A model generated the notes under the pieces. The model made no database searches. It saw only the letters and a list, made by a program, of their open reading frames with translations, and had not been told where the DNA came from. A DNA stretch of 64,000 nt, from positions 150,535 to 214,534 of the forward strand of contig JBBMOL010000243.1 of assembly GCA_037954665.1 (NCBI GenBank), in the 5' to 3' direction. Shown here piece by piece: positions 23,629 through 34,900 of this stretch. Every line of letters begins with the position of its first letter. Within the stretch, counting starts at the first letter, position 1. This DNA comes from Laguncularia racemosa. Taxonomy: Eukaryota; Streptophyta; Magnoliopsida; Myrtales; Combretaceae. The translations under genes were made by a program, and so were the position numbers.

Positions 23629-23995
23629 AACACGGCCATGTTGGTGGTCATGTTGCTCAACACGGGCTAGTACACGACCGTGTTAGGGGTCGTGTATCTC
23701 TCAGTGAGATTTAGCTTCAACACGGTTCGAATACGACTGTGTTGAGAGGCCGTGTTTCTCTTAATTCAACACGATCGAAACACAACCGTGTTAGAAGGCC
23801 ATGTATCTCTCGGCATGACTTTTAGACTCAACATGGTCGAAACACAACTGTGTTAAGAGGCCGTGTTCTTCTCATTTTAACATGAGGGCAACACGACTGT
23901 GTTGAATGGTCGTGTATCTCTTGGTACGCTTTGATAAATCAACATGAGAGCAACATGACCATGTTGGATGGTCGTGTATCCCTCAATATGTCATT
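23629..23995. repeat. Higher-order tandem array of AACACGG...CGTGT units
   Basis: Units beginning AACACGG/AACATG start near 23657, 23717, 23767, 23829, 23879 and 23940. Spacing alternates about 60 and 50 bp, so the true period is about 111 bp made of two unit types. Each unit holds a second ACGACTGTGTT half and a CGTGTATCTCT half. Confidence 0.8.
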
Positions 23996-24574
23996 CGAAC
24001 CCTCATTTTTCTACATTCATTCATCCAATCTTCTCATTTTCTAATCCTAAGCTTAATTAAATCCAAAAATACAAATTAGAATCTCTTACTTGATTGGAAT
24101 CTCGCTTGAAACTCTAAATCCAACAATTCCCATGTTTGTTCAATCTGTCAACAAGCTCAATTCCTATAAATCCTTGTATACAACAAAACCATTCCGTGAT
24201 TGGGTCATCGCTGTTAGAATAGGTCTTGTAATAACTCCAAATCATTACCTTTTCATTACGCCGCGATATGTCCTTGGATCACTTTAGGTTTTCTTGAAGA
24301 AGATCTCTCTCCCTTTCTCTCTAGGCGGCTATTGTAAAAGTGTGCAGAAAAAGGAAAACCCTATATTAGTTTTACATATATATAGTCCTATTAGGAAAAG
24401 ATAAAACTGCCCCTTATCCCAAATGTCCATTTACAACTTTGCTACTCATTATATTTTTACACATTTATTTATAAATAAAAATAATGTGTATTACATATAG
24501 AAACAAAAAGCTATTTGCGCCTAATGAAGCAACTCTTCCAATTCACCAATTAATTAGAACGAGAGCAAAGGTAT

Positions 24575-24960
24575 GACATTTCTTTGAAATTCTCTTATGT
24601 TAAGTATAGTAGGTGGGAATGAATTTGAAATAAAATTGTGATTCTAAATTCCACTCCCTTTTTTATATTTAAAAGTGTTTTTAGAAGGTAAAATTACAAT
24701 TTGTTAGAGTTCAAGGGAATCTCAATTTTATCTTTGAAAGAGTGGAATCATGATTCTATTTCAGCTTATTAGCTATTATTAACACAATTATTTATTTAAT
24801 CTTCAATCCGATCATAATATCTAATCATTAATAGCATTTTGATAAATATACATTATATTAACATTTTCAAACATAGAAATGAATTTATCATGTTAATTTC
24901 ATTCTAATTCATTTCATTTCACTCCATCCATTCCATTACAAATCACTCATGCATAAGAGA
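24575..24960. mobile_element. MITE-like AT-rich stretch (tentative)
   Basis: GTGGGAATGAATTTGAAAT on the left is mirrored by ATTTCATTTCACTCCATCC on the right. The middle is AT-rich and there is no frame. The ends were not resolved. Confidence 0.25.
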
Positions 24961-24977
24961 ATCTATTGGAATCCATC

Positions 24978-25475
24978 TCACGTAGCGTGGGTTAAACTTA
25001 ATACGAATGCTGTTCTTAATCCAACTACTGGCAACGCTTCAAAGAAATGAATATGGTTAATGGATTATGGGCTTTTCTAGAGCAATTGGTTGTATTGAGG
25101 CTCTCTCAACCGAATTATGGAGCTTATTTTGGGGCATTAGCTTCTATCTCAGGATGGGTATGAGGAGACTCAACATTAACATGGATTTAAGAGTGGCTGT
25201 TCATCTTTTATCATCAGATACTAGTGGCTTTCTTAAATTTATTAATGTAACTAATGCTTCTAGGGCAAAAGCTAATGTGCCTTGGACAATACAGCTTCGA
25301 ATTTCATTGAAAGGTAAGAAATATTGCAGCAGACAAAATAGCAAGATTGGTGCAAGTTCTTATGGCGGATGAAATTGTACTTTTTGGCCCTTCGCATGAT
25401 GTAAACTCTCCTTTGTTGGAAGGCCTTTATGGTGTGCATATTAGGGAGTCTAGAACTCCTTTAATTTAGATCGTA
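24978..25475 (+). pseudogene. LINE-type RNase H domain fragment
   Basis: Frame 25067-25372 plus the preceding WVKLNTN (about 24987) resembles the RNase H-like domain at the C-terminus of plant LINE ORF2 proteins and related RVT_3 proteins. Pieces are WVKLNT, GFSRAIGCIEALSTELWSLF, LNINMDLRVAVHLLSSDT and, after a shift near 25320, NIAADKIARLVQVL. The catalytic DG of the first strand is lost (WVKLNTN in place of WVKLNTDG), and the order ends near GLYGVHIRES. It is dead coding sequence. Confidence 0.65.
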
Positions 25476-25981
25476 TGTATATGGTCCTATATTTTTTGTC
25501 AATATTGCCATGAGTTACCATGGTTTATTGAAGAAAATAGGGAAGTCCAAAATTAGCGGACTTTTATAGGCACCTTTGCAAGCAAGAACTGCATTTAAAT
25601 AATTTAACCTGTCCATCCGAAATATCGTTAGAAGAACCAGGACCCAAGCTTAATCCAGGACAGTTCGGCTAGTTCTAGAAGATCAAATATATTTATCATG
25701 TTTCTTTTTCTTTTTCTTTTTTTTTTTTTGGGTTTGGAAATCAACCTCTACGAATAACGAAGTTTTATGCTTCTTTCCGTCGCCTCACTCATCCCCTCAG
25801 AACTTCTCATACAACAAACACATCAGAAGCCGAAAATTTTACCTACACAATCTCCCATGTGAGAACTAGATGTCCCCATTTTTTATTTTTTTATTTTTGG
25901 CGTGGTTGGGGGTGGGGGCTTCTAGAAATCAAATTTTGATTTACAAGCGCTCGCCCCTGCGACTATGAAGGCCTAGTCCTT
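25476..25981. other. Non-coding stretch upstream of a 94-bp duplication
   Basis: No gene is visible. It contains T-rich and G-rich low-complexity runs at 25700-25730 and 25880-25920. Confidence 0.4.
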
Positions 25982-26170
25982 GGGACATTCTCAAGCAGAC
26001 AAACAAATCAGATCTCACAGATGGAGTTAGCGTGGGCTGAGGGAGGGCACTTAGCCTTAAGGACCACAAGACATCGGGACATTCTCAAGCAGACAAACAC
26101 ATCAGATCTCACAGATGGAGTTAGCGTGGGTTGGAGGGGGGGCACTTAGCCTGAAGGACCACAAGACATC
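25982..26170. repeat. 94-bp tandem duplication
   Basis: GGGACATTCTCAAGCAGACA starts at 25982 and again at 26076. The two copies end ACAAGACATC and differ at a few bases only, which implies a recent duplication. Confidence 0.92.
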
Positions 26171-26888
26171 TTACACAAATTGTCAAGAAAGCATCGACTC
26201 GCAAGCAACCATCACATTACTCCTAGCGTTATAACAAACGAATCGTTATCAGATATACCCCGGAAAAAAGTTGATAAAGACCAATAAGAATGAACTCCTT
26301 TAAACCTATCTTATGCACATTGAACCTCGAAAATAAACGGATCCAAGAAACAAAATTACACCACTGCTCATTGCCATGTTCGCAAGTATGAATCAAATCC
26401 AGAAAACCATATAGCAGAGAACTTAGTGGCGGGGGAGGGGGTTGGCAACCATTTAGACCCTCCCAACTTCCGCAAAAAGGTTCCTACATGCCAAAAATCT
26501 AAACCATACAGTACTACTTGTAACCAGAATAAAACATCCAATCTAACAAGATAAATGTAAATCGACTCTAAACCATCTCTACAACAGCTATAGGTGTCTT
26601 GGGCATCTGCAACCGGCACCAACTTCAGACTAAGCATATATCAACACTAGCCAACGTGGAGGACTATCACCAATCTCATCGATCCGGAAAAAAAAAAAAA
26701 AAATACTGCAACCCTCGGAACATGAGGAAAACCCGCAGAAAGTAGCAAGTCCCTAAGATGCCGTAGGTCCAAAAAGTAGTTTATAGTCAATGCCTAGGCA
26801 AGCTAACATATCATAATTACCACCCACCACCCCCCCCCCCCCCAACCCCCACCCAAAAAAAAAAAAGGCTAACACATCATACATTATT
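26171..26888 (-). other. Region downstream of the PDS5-like stop codon, likely 3' UTR and flank
   Basis: No other gene was recognised. It contains a poly-C/A tract on the plus strand (about 26826-26865). On the minus strand small frames such as 26637-26368 have no recognised content. The transcript end cannot be fixed from sequence alone. Confidence 0.4.
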
Positions 26889-28956
26889 TCACTTCCGACG
26901 CTTTTTTCCACCCTCTGACCTACTATTTCCCTGTCCTTTTGACGCATCTGATAGACTACGTTTCTTGTGTTCTGGCTTCCTCGCAGAATCATCTTCTTCA
27001 TCTACCTGTTTGGATTTGGATGAACTAGATTTTTCTTTGCCGGAACCATTGGGACAGAACTTAACACTACTTTTAGCAGATCTCTCCTTCAAAGCAGCTT
27101 TCGTATCCTGATTAGACTTCCCCGATTTTGGAGTTTCATGCTTGGTCTTCACAGAAACTTTATCATTTCCAGAGTCAACATTTTTGGACTTCGTACTCTT
27201 GGAACTGGCCATATTACTGCTCTTAGATTTCCCAGGCACTTTCCGGGCAACATCAACTGCCCTATTACCACTTTTAGGAGTGTGATACTTGGCTTTTCCT
27301 TCACTCTCATCGTCAGATTTCTCATCAGTACTACTGTCATTTTCCTTAGGCTTTCTATCCACCTTATTGGCATCCTTGGGTCTCTTGCCAGATGATGAGG
27401 CACCTTTTCCCTTGCCTGAGATAGCAACTCCGCCCCTAGCAAACAAGAAGAATAAGAAACAACAGATAAATGATAAAACAATAGGATGAGATAAATTTAC
27501 TTACTTCTTAGTATAACTCTCTCTCTCTTTTTGCTTATTTGCAGACAAATCCGATTTCAATTTCCCCTTTTTCTTCTGAGGCCTGGATACAAAAGAATAA
27601 ATTTACCACAAACACATAAAAGAATGTTCGTCGGTGGACAAGCAGCATTGTCCCAATCAGCAACTGTATGATGTGCAATGGGAAGCAAAGGCAGACAACT
27701 CCAATATTCAAAAATGGTGCAGACTTGCTAGGAGAAGCAAGTCGTACACTTAGGCATTCCACTAGTAATCTTGCATCAAACTCACAATGTGAATGTAAGA
27801 AACATGTAATTGGAAAGAAAAAGAAAGCCAAAAGCCTCAAAGTACATTTCAGATATCCTGGCTATCCAAGAAGGGAGCCAACAAAAATATTTGGAAATGG
27901 AATTCAAATAATAAAAGCAAGATAAATAATGGCATCCATACTTACTATAGATTTTACATTGCGTCACAGTTTTAACCTTTCTGAACTAATCAATAGTAAC
28001 ATTTTAGACAGTGCAAACCAAGATCCAACATTCCTTTTTTAAGTGGCACGAATTTTATAATATTCAACATAAGATAGAAGCAGAAGTTACTTAAATTGTC
28101 AACATCAACCATGTAATCAAATCACCCAAAATAAAAGCACAAATGCGATTTTATTCCATGCAAGTCCACAGAGAACACATGTCAAGACTAATGATGATTA
28201 TCAAGAAGTTTAGCTGCAACTATAGAAGATGAAACAACAAGACATTGCAGCATGTATATTAGATGCCATGCAGAACACAAACAATGAAACTCAATAATTC
28301 CTAAAAGTGAATAATTTGCACACCAGTAATGCACCATAGTAATCAAATTAGCAGTACAGCAAAAGATCGAGAGAGAGAAGAAACACAGTCAATGTAAAAC
28401 CTACATTTCAGAAGCACCCAGACTATCATCATCTGATACCTCTTCTTGTCCCTGCAAACAAGAATATGAGTGGTTATATCAACAGAGTAAAAAGATCAAG
28501 CCCAAAAGTTTCCAGTAAATTACCAACCTCATCATCAGTATCTCCATGGATATACTCCCACTTTTCTTCTCTGAGATTTAACACCTCCTCATCACCATCA
28601 AAATACAAAACCTAAAAAAAAGTATGTCCAATAGAAGTTCACACACGATATACACAACTTTGAGGATTTGTCTTCTTTGATGAAATTCATCTAAAATGTC
28701 AAGACTTTACACACACAGATAATTATGAAGTATGCCATTAAGAGAAAATACACACCTTATGTTTCTTTTTCTTGTGATCAAAGGAGTCAACTGTGCCACC
28801 ATAAAATCTGAAAATTTTGGATCAAATATTGAGACATTATCAATTCACACAAAAATAGCAGGGTTATTTCCCGCCAATAGTAACACTAATGAAAATTTTC
28901 AGCCTGTGGACAAAGCAAGCAATTCATTTTTCTTCTCTCTCTTTTTTTTTTTGGGT

Positions 28957-28999
<43 letters not shown>

Positions 29000-31900
29000 G
29001 CCATGGCACATGGATAGCAAGCAATTCATATTAGCAGAAAAGGAACAAAGACAGCACTTACTCATCATCTAAAGGCCACCAAACCCTTATTTTTCGACCA
29101 ACCAGCACTTCTCCATTACCATCAGCATCAGAGGCCTGGGACATCAAATGTATTAGTCCATTGCTTCAACATAAAAGGCACACTACTGTAGGGTACAAGG
29201 ACAAGCACTTTGTATAAGCTTGTATCACCATAAGATACATAGCAAAAGATATATAAAGATGGTGGTGGACCAAAACCAATATATATGTCACGTGCTTTAA
29301 GGTGTATATATTTAATATATAGTAAATAAAAAATTTCTTATCTACAAGACAAATGCATGGATGAGGATGACGATAAACCATCTCCACCTGTCCAAATAGT
29401 GTTTCCATCTCTCTGAACCAGGATTATGCAGTAGACACTAAAACAAGCAGAGGTTCTGGATTTTTTCTAATTGCTACATTAGATTACCATATGCATAAAC
29501 TCACAAACTCATTAAGTAATGATAAGACATATGGACAAACTCAGGGACTTTAGAGCCCACATGCCTTGCCTTTAAAATTTCAATTTGGAATTTGTTTATT
29601 TAAAATTTCTTCTCCCAAATTCTCCCTCCCACTGTTCAAACTCTTTTTTTTTTTCACGTAATTGAGTTGACTGTTTGATAAGGTAATCCTTAAAACCCCA
29701 ACAGAATTTTTTAACAGATTAAAATCTTAAAGAAACACCATACTAACACAAAGATGCACCAATTTTTCTTTTTTGCATAATTAAAGATTTACCATAATTG
29801 ACTTGTAAAACCATTACGTGATCTGACTATGACAGTGATGAGGTGTGATCAGAGTTATTCAATGGAAAACAAAGTTAATTTTTGAGTAACAGAAACTCTT
29901 TCTTATCCCCCTGGCCAAAAAAAAATAGAAGACAAAACTTGGTTTTGATATGTAAAAGCAGCTCAGGCTCATATATATTACACACAAATATGTATACGAA
30001 TGAAGCTAAAATTTCTCTCATTTTTTAAGCCAAAAGATTAATTTCAAGGCTAAAAATTCTATCTTCATACTTTAGTTCAATGATTTCATCATCAGTGACT
30101 TTAACAGCAGTCCATCTCTATTCTAAACCTTCCTTTGACTTTATCCTCTTTTGTCTTAAATAACTAACTTCCTTACTCCATCACTTGCTTGTTTAATATT
30201 TATTCATCTCATATTGGTTGGTCATCACATTAAACATAATAATTCTGAAGAAATTATGAATTACATTACTTCCTCTACCTTCATAAGTCTACCCAATCTA
30301 CCCAAGACTGCAAGGGATTTACCTTATTGGATACCAGACAGTAGACCTAAGCAATGCAATGACTCCTGCAAAAAGACCTGTTGATACCCCAACAGTAAGT
30401 ATAATGTGCCTCATCATTTACTGCCTGTTTGGATTCTTTCATTTTTCAGATTCAGCATCTTAATTTCATCTTTATCATTGCAATTATTTGTTAAATAAGA
30501 TACTAGAGAGAAGAGAGAAGAGATAGCATAAGAATACAATAGAGACACAAATAAGACAAGAAAAGGGTTTCTACCAATCTCCAGGTTTCAATAAGATGCA
30601 ACTCACTCTTACCCAAAAAAGTAAGATGAAATAAACACAAGCCAGAAACAAACAACATAAATAAGAGCCAAATAAAACACAGATAAAATATAGATAACAA
30701 TAAGCCTTATAATCAATAAGTACCCCATAGACCTTATGTCTCTCATCTTCAAAGGCATAAGAAAGACATGTAACTAGTTACATAGAGACCAAAAAATAGC
30801 AAAACATGCTCCTAGTTCTCATAATGTCTTCATAACAACTGATTTCTAATATTTTTTCAGATACAAAATAACACGGATATCTTGTCAGAGTCTGAGTGCC
30901 AAATATAATCTTTTGATCCAGCTATAGCTACACCTTAAGTAAAGAGAACAAATATGCCCAACAAAAACTATCAGTAGATCATTAAAAATAGATTAGAATA
31001 CTGTATACTCAATGAATACCTTTCCTTTGGAAGGAGTCTTCTTCTTGGAACTGGCCTTAGGAGTCTCACCCAACCGACCTTCATCTTTTGCCGACTTTAC
31101 CACCAACATAGATGGAGAAACAATTTTCTGAATATCAAGAACTCAAAAGTTAAAATACACAGGAAAAGAAGAGGTCACAACTAATCTCATAGTGCAAGAA
31201 CTTACTTTATTATCATCCTTTGTCAAGGACTTGCTTTTTGCATTCATCTTACCACTTCTCTTCCTTTTTTTATCCTCTGATAGCTTTGCAGAAGCTCCAT
31301 CTCCACTAACAACACCTGCAGCAGCTTTTTTACTTGTGCGTTTTGATGACTTCAGTTCTGAATCACTTGTCGCATCACTGTCTTTCAAGGCCACATCATC
31401 AGCACTGACACTCTTACCCTCACTATCAGCGCTCCTGTTCACTGTCACATTATCTCTTTCAATTTCTGTTCCACCCATTCCTTCAGATGCCTTTTTACAA
31501 CTGTCAGCAGCAAGAGGTTCAACTTCTCCATCTGAACCATCTTTACTCTTTAGCAATTCATCTCTTGGTGAATGACTTTCATCAGGCAGCTCCCTGCTAT
31601 GAGATGGGGAAGCCACATCTGCAGACTCATTTCTAGCTTCTTTAGGAGAAGAGGATCCTGCGGTAGTCTCCTTTGCACTCTCTGGAGGCCCATCTGCCTC
31701 AGCAGAAGGTTTTCATGTGGTGTAGGAACATCTTCACTAATTTCTTCCAGATCATCTTTAAACTTTTCAACATCCTTTTCACCATCAATTTGAGATTTAG
31801 CCTCAGACTTTACTGTTTTTGATGATGCATTGGATTTTATTCCTCTTTTTTTGGTTGTTGGATCTGCATTAAGTTGGCTGTCTGATCCATCCTCATTATC

Positions 31901-34900
31901 CAATTTATCAGGTTCTCCATTGCTCAATGCAAATTTAGATACACCATCCCCTTGACTATTCTCCACCCTTTTTGCAGAAACCAGACCACCTAAAGAATCA
32001 TTTTTTTCTGACTGAGGTACACCATTGGTTATAGCTGACTTAGAAGATTTGTCAGGAGCAGGAACCCCTTGTGAACAAGTTATTTCAGCATGACCCTCCC
32101 TGTCCACCTGTAAAAAAGAAAAATGCATTCACTCCCCACAATCACACTGGCACTATATTTGGCTATTTTCATGGAATCCAACTTTCTATTTTCCATCAAA
32201 ACACATGGCTCCTAATCTCGTTTCCTTGAAATTTGACTCCTTTCTACTAAGTACTACCAAATACTAATATTTTAATGAATGCCATAGCTCTTGGCCTTCC
32301 ATCCTCACCTCTCTCATTAAATACAATAATAAATTAGATTTCATGAAAATTTCAAGGATTCCACCAAACAAGACCTAAAAGGATTGTTAGACCCTTCAGC
32401 TCACATTGAGGCAAGTAAACACCTAAAAGAAGACATGTCAACCTCCATTCAAACTCCACTGTTATGCAGACCAAGGAATTAAATCGAAATGGCTGGCTTA
32501 CTTTATTACCTATTGTTATTTCTCATTTTCTGTAACAGCACAGAGAAAGAAAAAATAAAGTAATAGAAACAAATGTACTCAACATATGTAAAGCAGGAAA
32601 GAAATGTAGAGTACTTGGCAAGATAAGCAATAGACAATCCCCTTCAGCATAAAAGCAAACTAAATGCACTGATTGAAGGAGGGGAGAACACTTTGAACTG
32701 AACCAAAAAACTAAACCAAGCCAAACCAAACCAAATTTTCAGAGTTTTGGCTCTTCTGTTTGGTTTTGCTTTAAAAAAAATTGCATATAAAAAGGTTACA
32801 TTCGTTAATCTAAGTACACTTTTTGAACAACGAAGCAATGGAAAATGATACAATCCAAAGGGTTATATGTGTGTGTGCGTGTCAGTGTTGTAAGTGTGCT
32901 GCATTGTATGTGTGATGTGTGTGCAGTGTAGTGTTGTGTGTTGTAGAAGTATGCTTTTATCAAGTGTAGTTACTATAATTGAGAGAGTTGTATAAGGGCA
33001 GAATGGTAATTGTACTTTGGATGACATAAATAGAAGTGGGCAGGGAGACTAGAAGTTAGCACAATTTGTTGAGTAATAATAAAAGGAAAAGGGGTTGTAC
33101 TCTATTCTTAAGTGTTTAGCAACCCCAATTGAACAGTACCAATTTGGGTGTTTTGCTTTTCAATTGTTCATTTCCATTCATTCTTTAATTCTTATAAATC
33201 CTAGTCATTACAATTGGCACCATCTATAGGACATCAAATTGGAAAAAAAAACCCTAGAAGATGACTAAGATGGAATCAAGCAATGAAATTTTGGAGAAAA
33301 ATGTACAAGATTTGAGAGATGCATATGAATACCATTGAGTTAATGTTGCATGAAATTTGGAGTGATTGGTAGGAGTCTATGCAAGCAAAGGAGAAAATTA
33401 CAAGTTCAAGTAGGCATTCAAATTGAAGATAAATATCTGAATCCGGCCAATCAAACTGAAGAGAACAATCTCAATTCCACCAATAGAACCAAAAGTTCAA
33501 AGAAAAACAATTCAGCTGTTGATGAGGAGTATCGAACGAACACTATTAATGTTACACTTCCAAATTTTGAAGGAATCGACCCTGTTCACTCAATCACCCT
33601 AGCCAAACAATATTTTGAAGTTCACCAAACTGAGGAAGAAAAGAAGGTAACCCTAGCTTCCATGTGCATGCGAGGTAGGACTGTATATTTATTGGTTTAA
33701 GATGCTCAGGGCATAGGGTTCCCCAATTAGACTAGTAAGGAATGAAGCAAGAATTACTTGCTTGATATGGGGGGTCAGATTTCGCAAAATCCATTTGAGA
33801 GTTTATACACCTTCAACTGTGGCTGTTTATATGGATGAGTTTGAAGCGCTAACCCCTCAAACACCAGAAATGACGGAGCTTCAATTATTGGGATATTCTT
33901 TGGGTGGATTAAGGGAAGATATTCGAGTGAGTTCAAACAATGACACTCATCACATTGGTTGAAGCACTGGAGTTTTCCTTAAATAATGAACGATAGTTTG
34001 AGTGTGGTGTGTTCGTGTTACAGCTCGAAAGAGGTGTTGAAGGTGACAAGTATTTGCAGCAAGAGACTTGGGTCTCTTCTTACTCGGATCCTATATACAT
34101 GGGTTGAAGGGCAAAAGTCACTTCAGTGAATACAAATCCAAATTCTCAATTGAATTGGAGAACACACAATGGATCAACCATGGGAAGTAATATTAGTAAC
34201 AATTCTATTAGAAACTCAAATAATCAGAGGAATATTGCAGTGGCTAGTGGGATTGCAGGAAGTGGAGTTCATGGGATTAATAAAGGGCCTAAGCAAATGG
34301 CTTATCAAGAATTTTTTGGAGAAACACAATAAAGGATTATGTTTCCAATGTGATCAATCTTCTAGCATAGGTCACGAATGTCCAAACAAGACCTTGCAAG
34401 TCAAAATACATGAAGAGAATTTGAATTTCAAAAGGATGAGTGGGTAGAAGTGGAAGAGCAATTAAGGATTATGGTTGACTTCATCATCATAGTATTTCTT
34501 TTCTGCCCTTGGGGATAAGGACAAAGTTAAGAAGGAGGGAATTGATACGATCAAAATGGATTATATGCAAGTGCTAGTGTTGTAAGTGTGCTGCATTGTG
34601 TGTGTGATGTATGTGCAGTGTTTGTGTTGTAGTAGTATACTTGTATCAAGTGTAGAGACTGTAATTGTGAGAGATGTGCAAGTGGGTTAAACGGATCAAC
34701 CCAATCCGGCCCACTTTAGCTTACAGGTTAAACAGACCAACCTACCATAACCCATTTAACAAACGGGTTAGGATTTGTTAATCCTAACCCAACACGCATA
34801 AGTTGGTGGATTAAATAAGTCAATACAGCCTATTTATGTATTTTAGTAAGTCATATGGATTAGCTCACAATCCATTAACAATGGATTTTTTTTTTCATTT

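Larger units (their letters stand above)
22533..24480 (-). mobile_element. TGTTACA-family LTR, copy 2
   Basis: On the minus strand: TATA-like CTATATATATG near 24385-24371, a leader containing CTCTCTCCC, the motif array (23995-23629), then the block shared with copy 3 (about 23270-23150). It ends in GTGTCACT...TGTTACA at 22533. No internal retroelement region is seen beside it, so it may be a solo LTR. The upstream edge is approximate. Confidence 0.65.

Noticed and set aside
23629..23995. CRISPR-like pattern of regularly spaced palindromic repeats
   Set aside because: Units are diverged, spacers are themselves repeated, and the array sits in a plant LTR without any cas-like gene.
28732..29068. 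Gly-rich (plus) and Pro-rich (minus) frames
   Set aside because: Produced by the 40-base G run within a PDS5 intron; not a gene.
31192..31575. 127-codon plus-strand frame
   Set aside because: Antisense shadow of the Ser/Lys-rich part of PDS5 exon 6.
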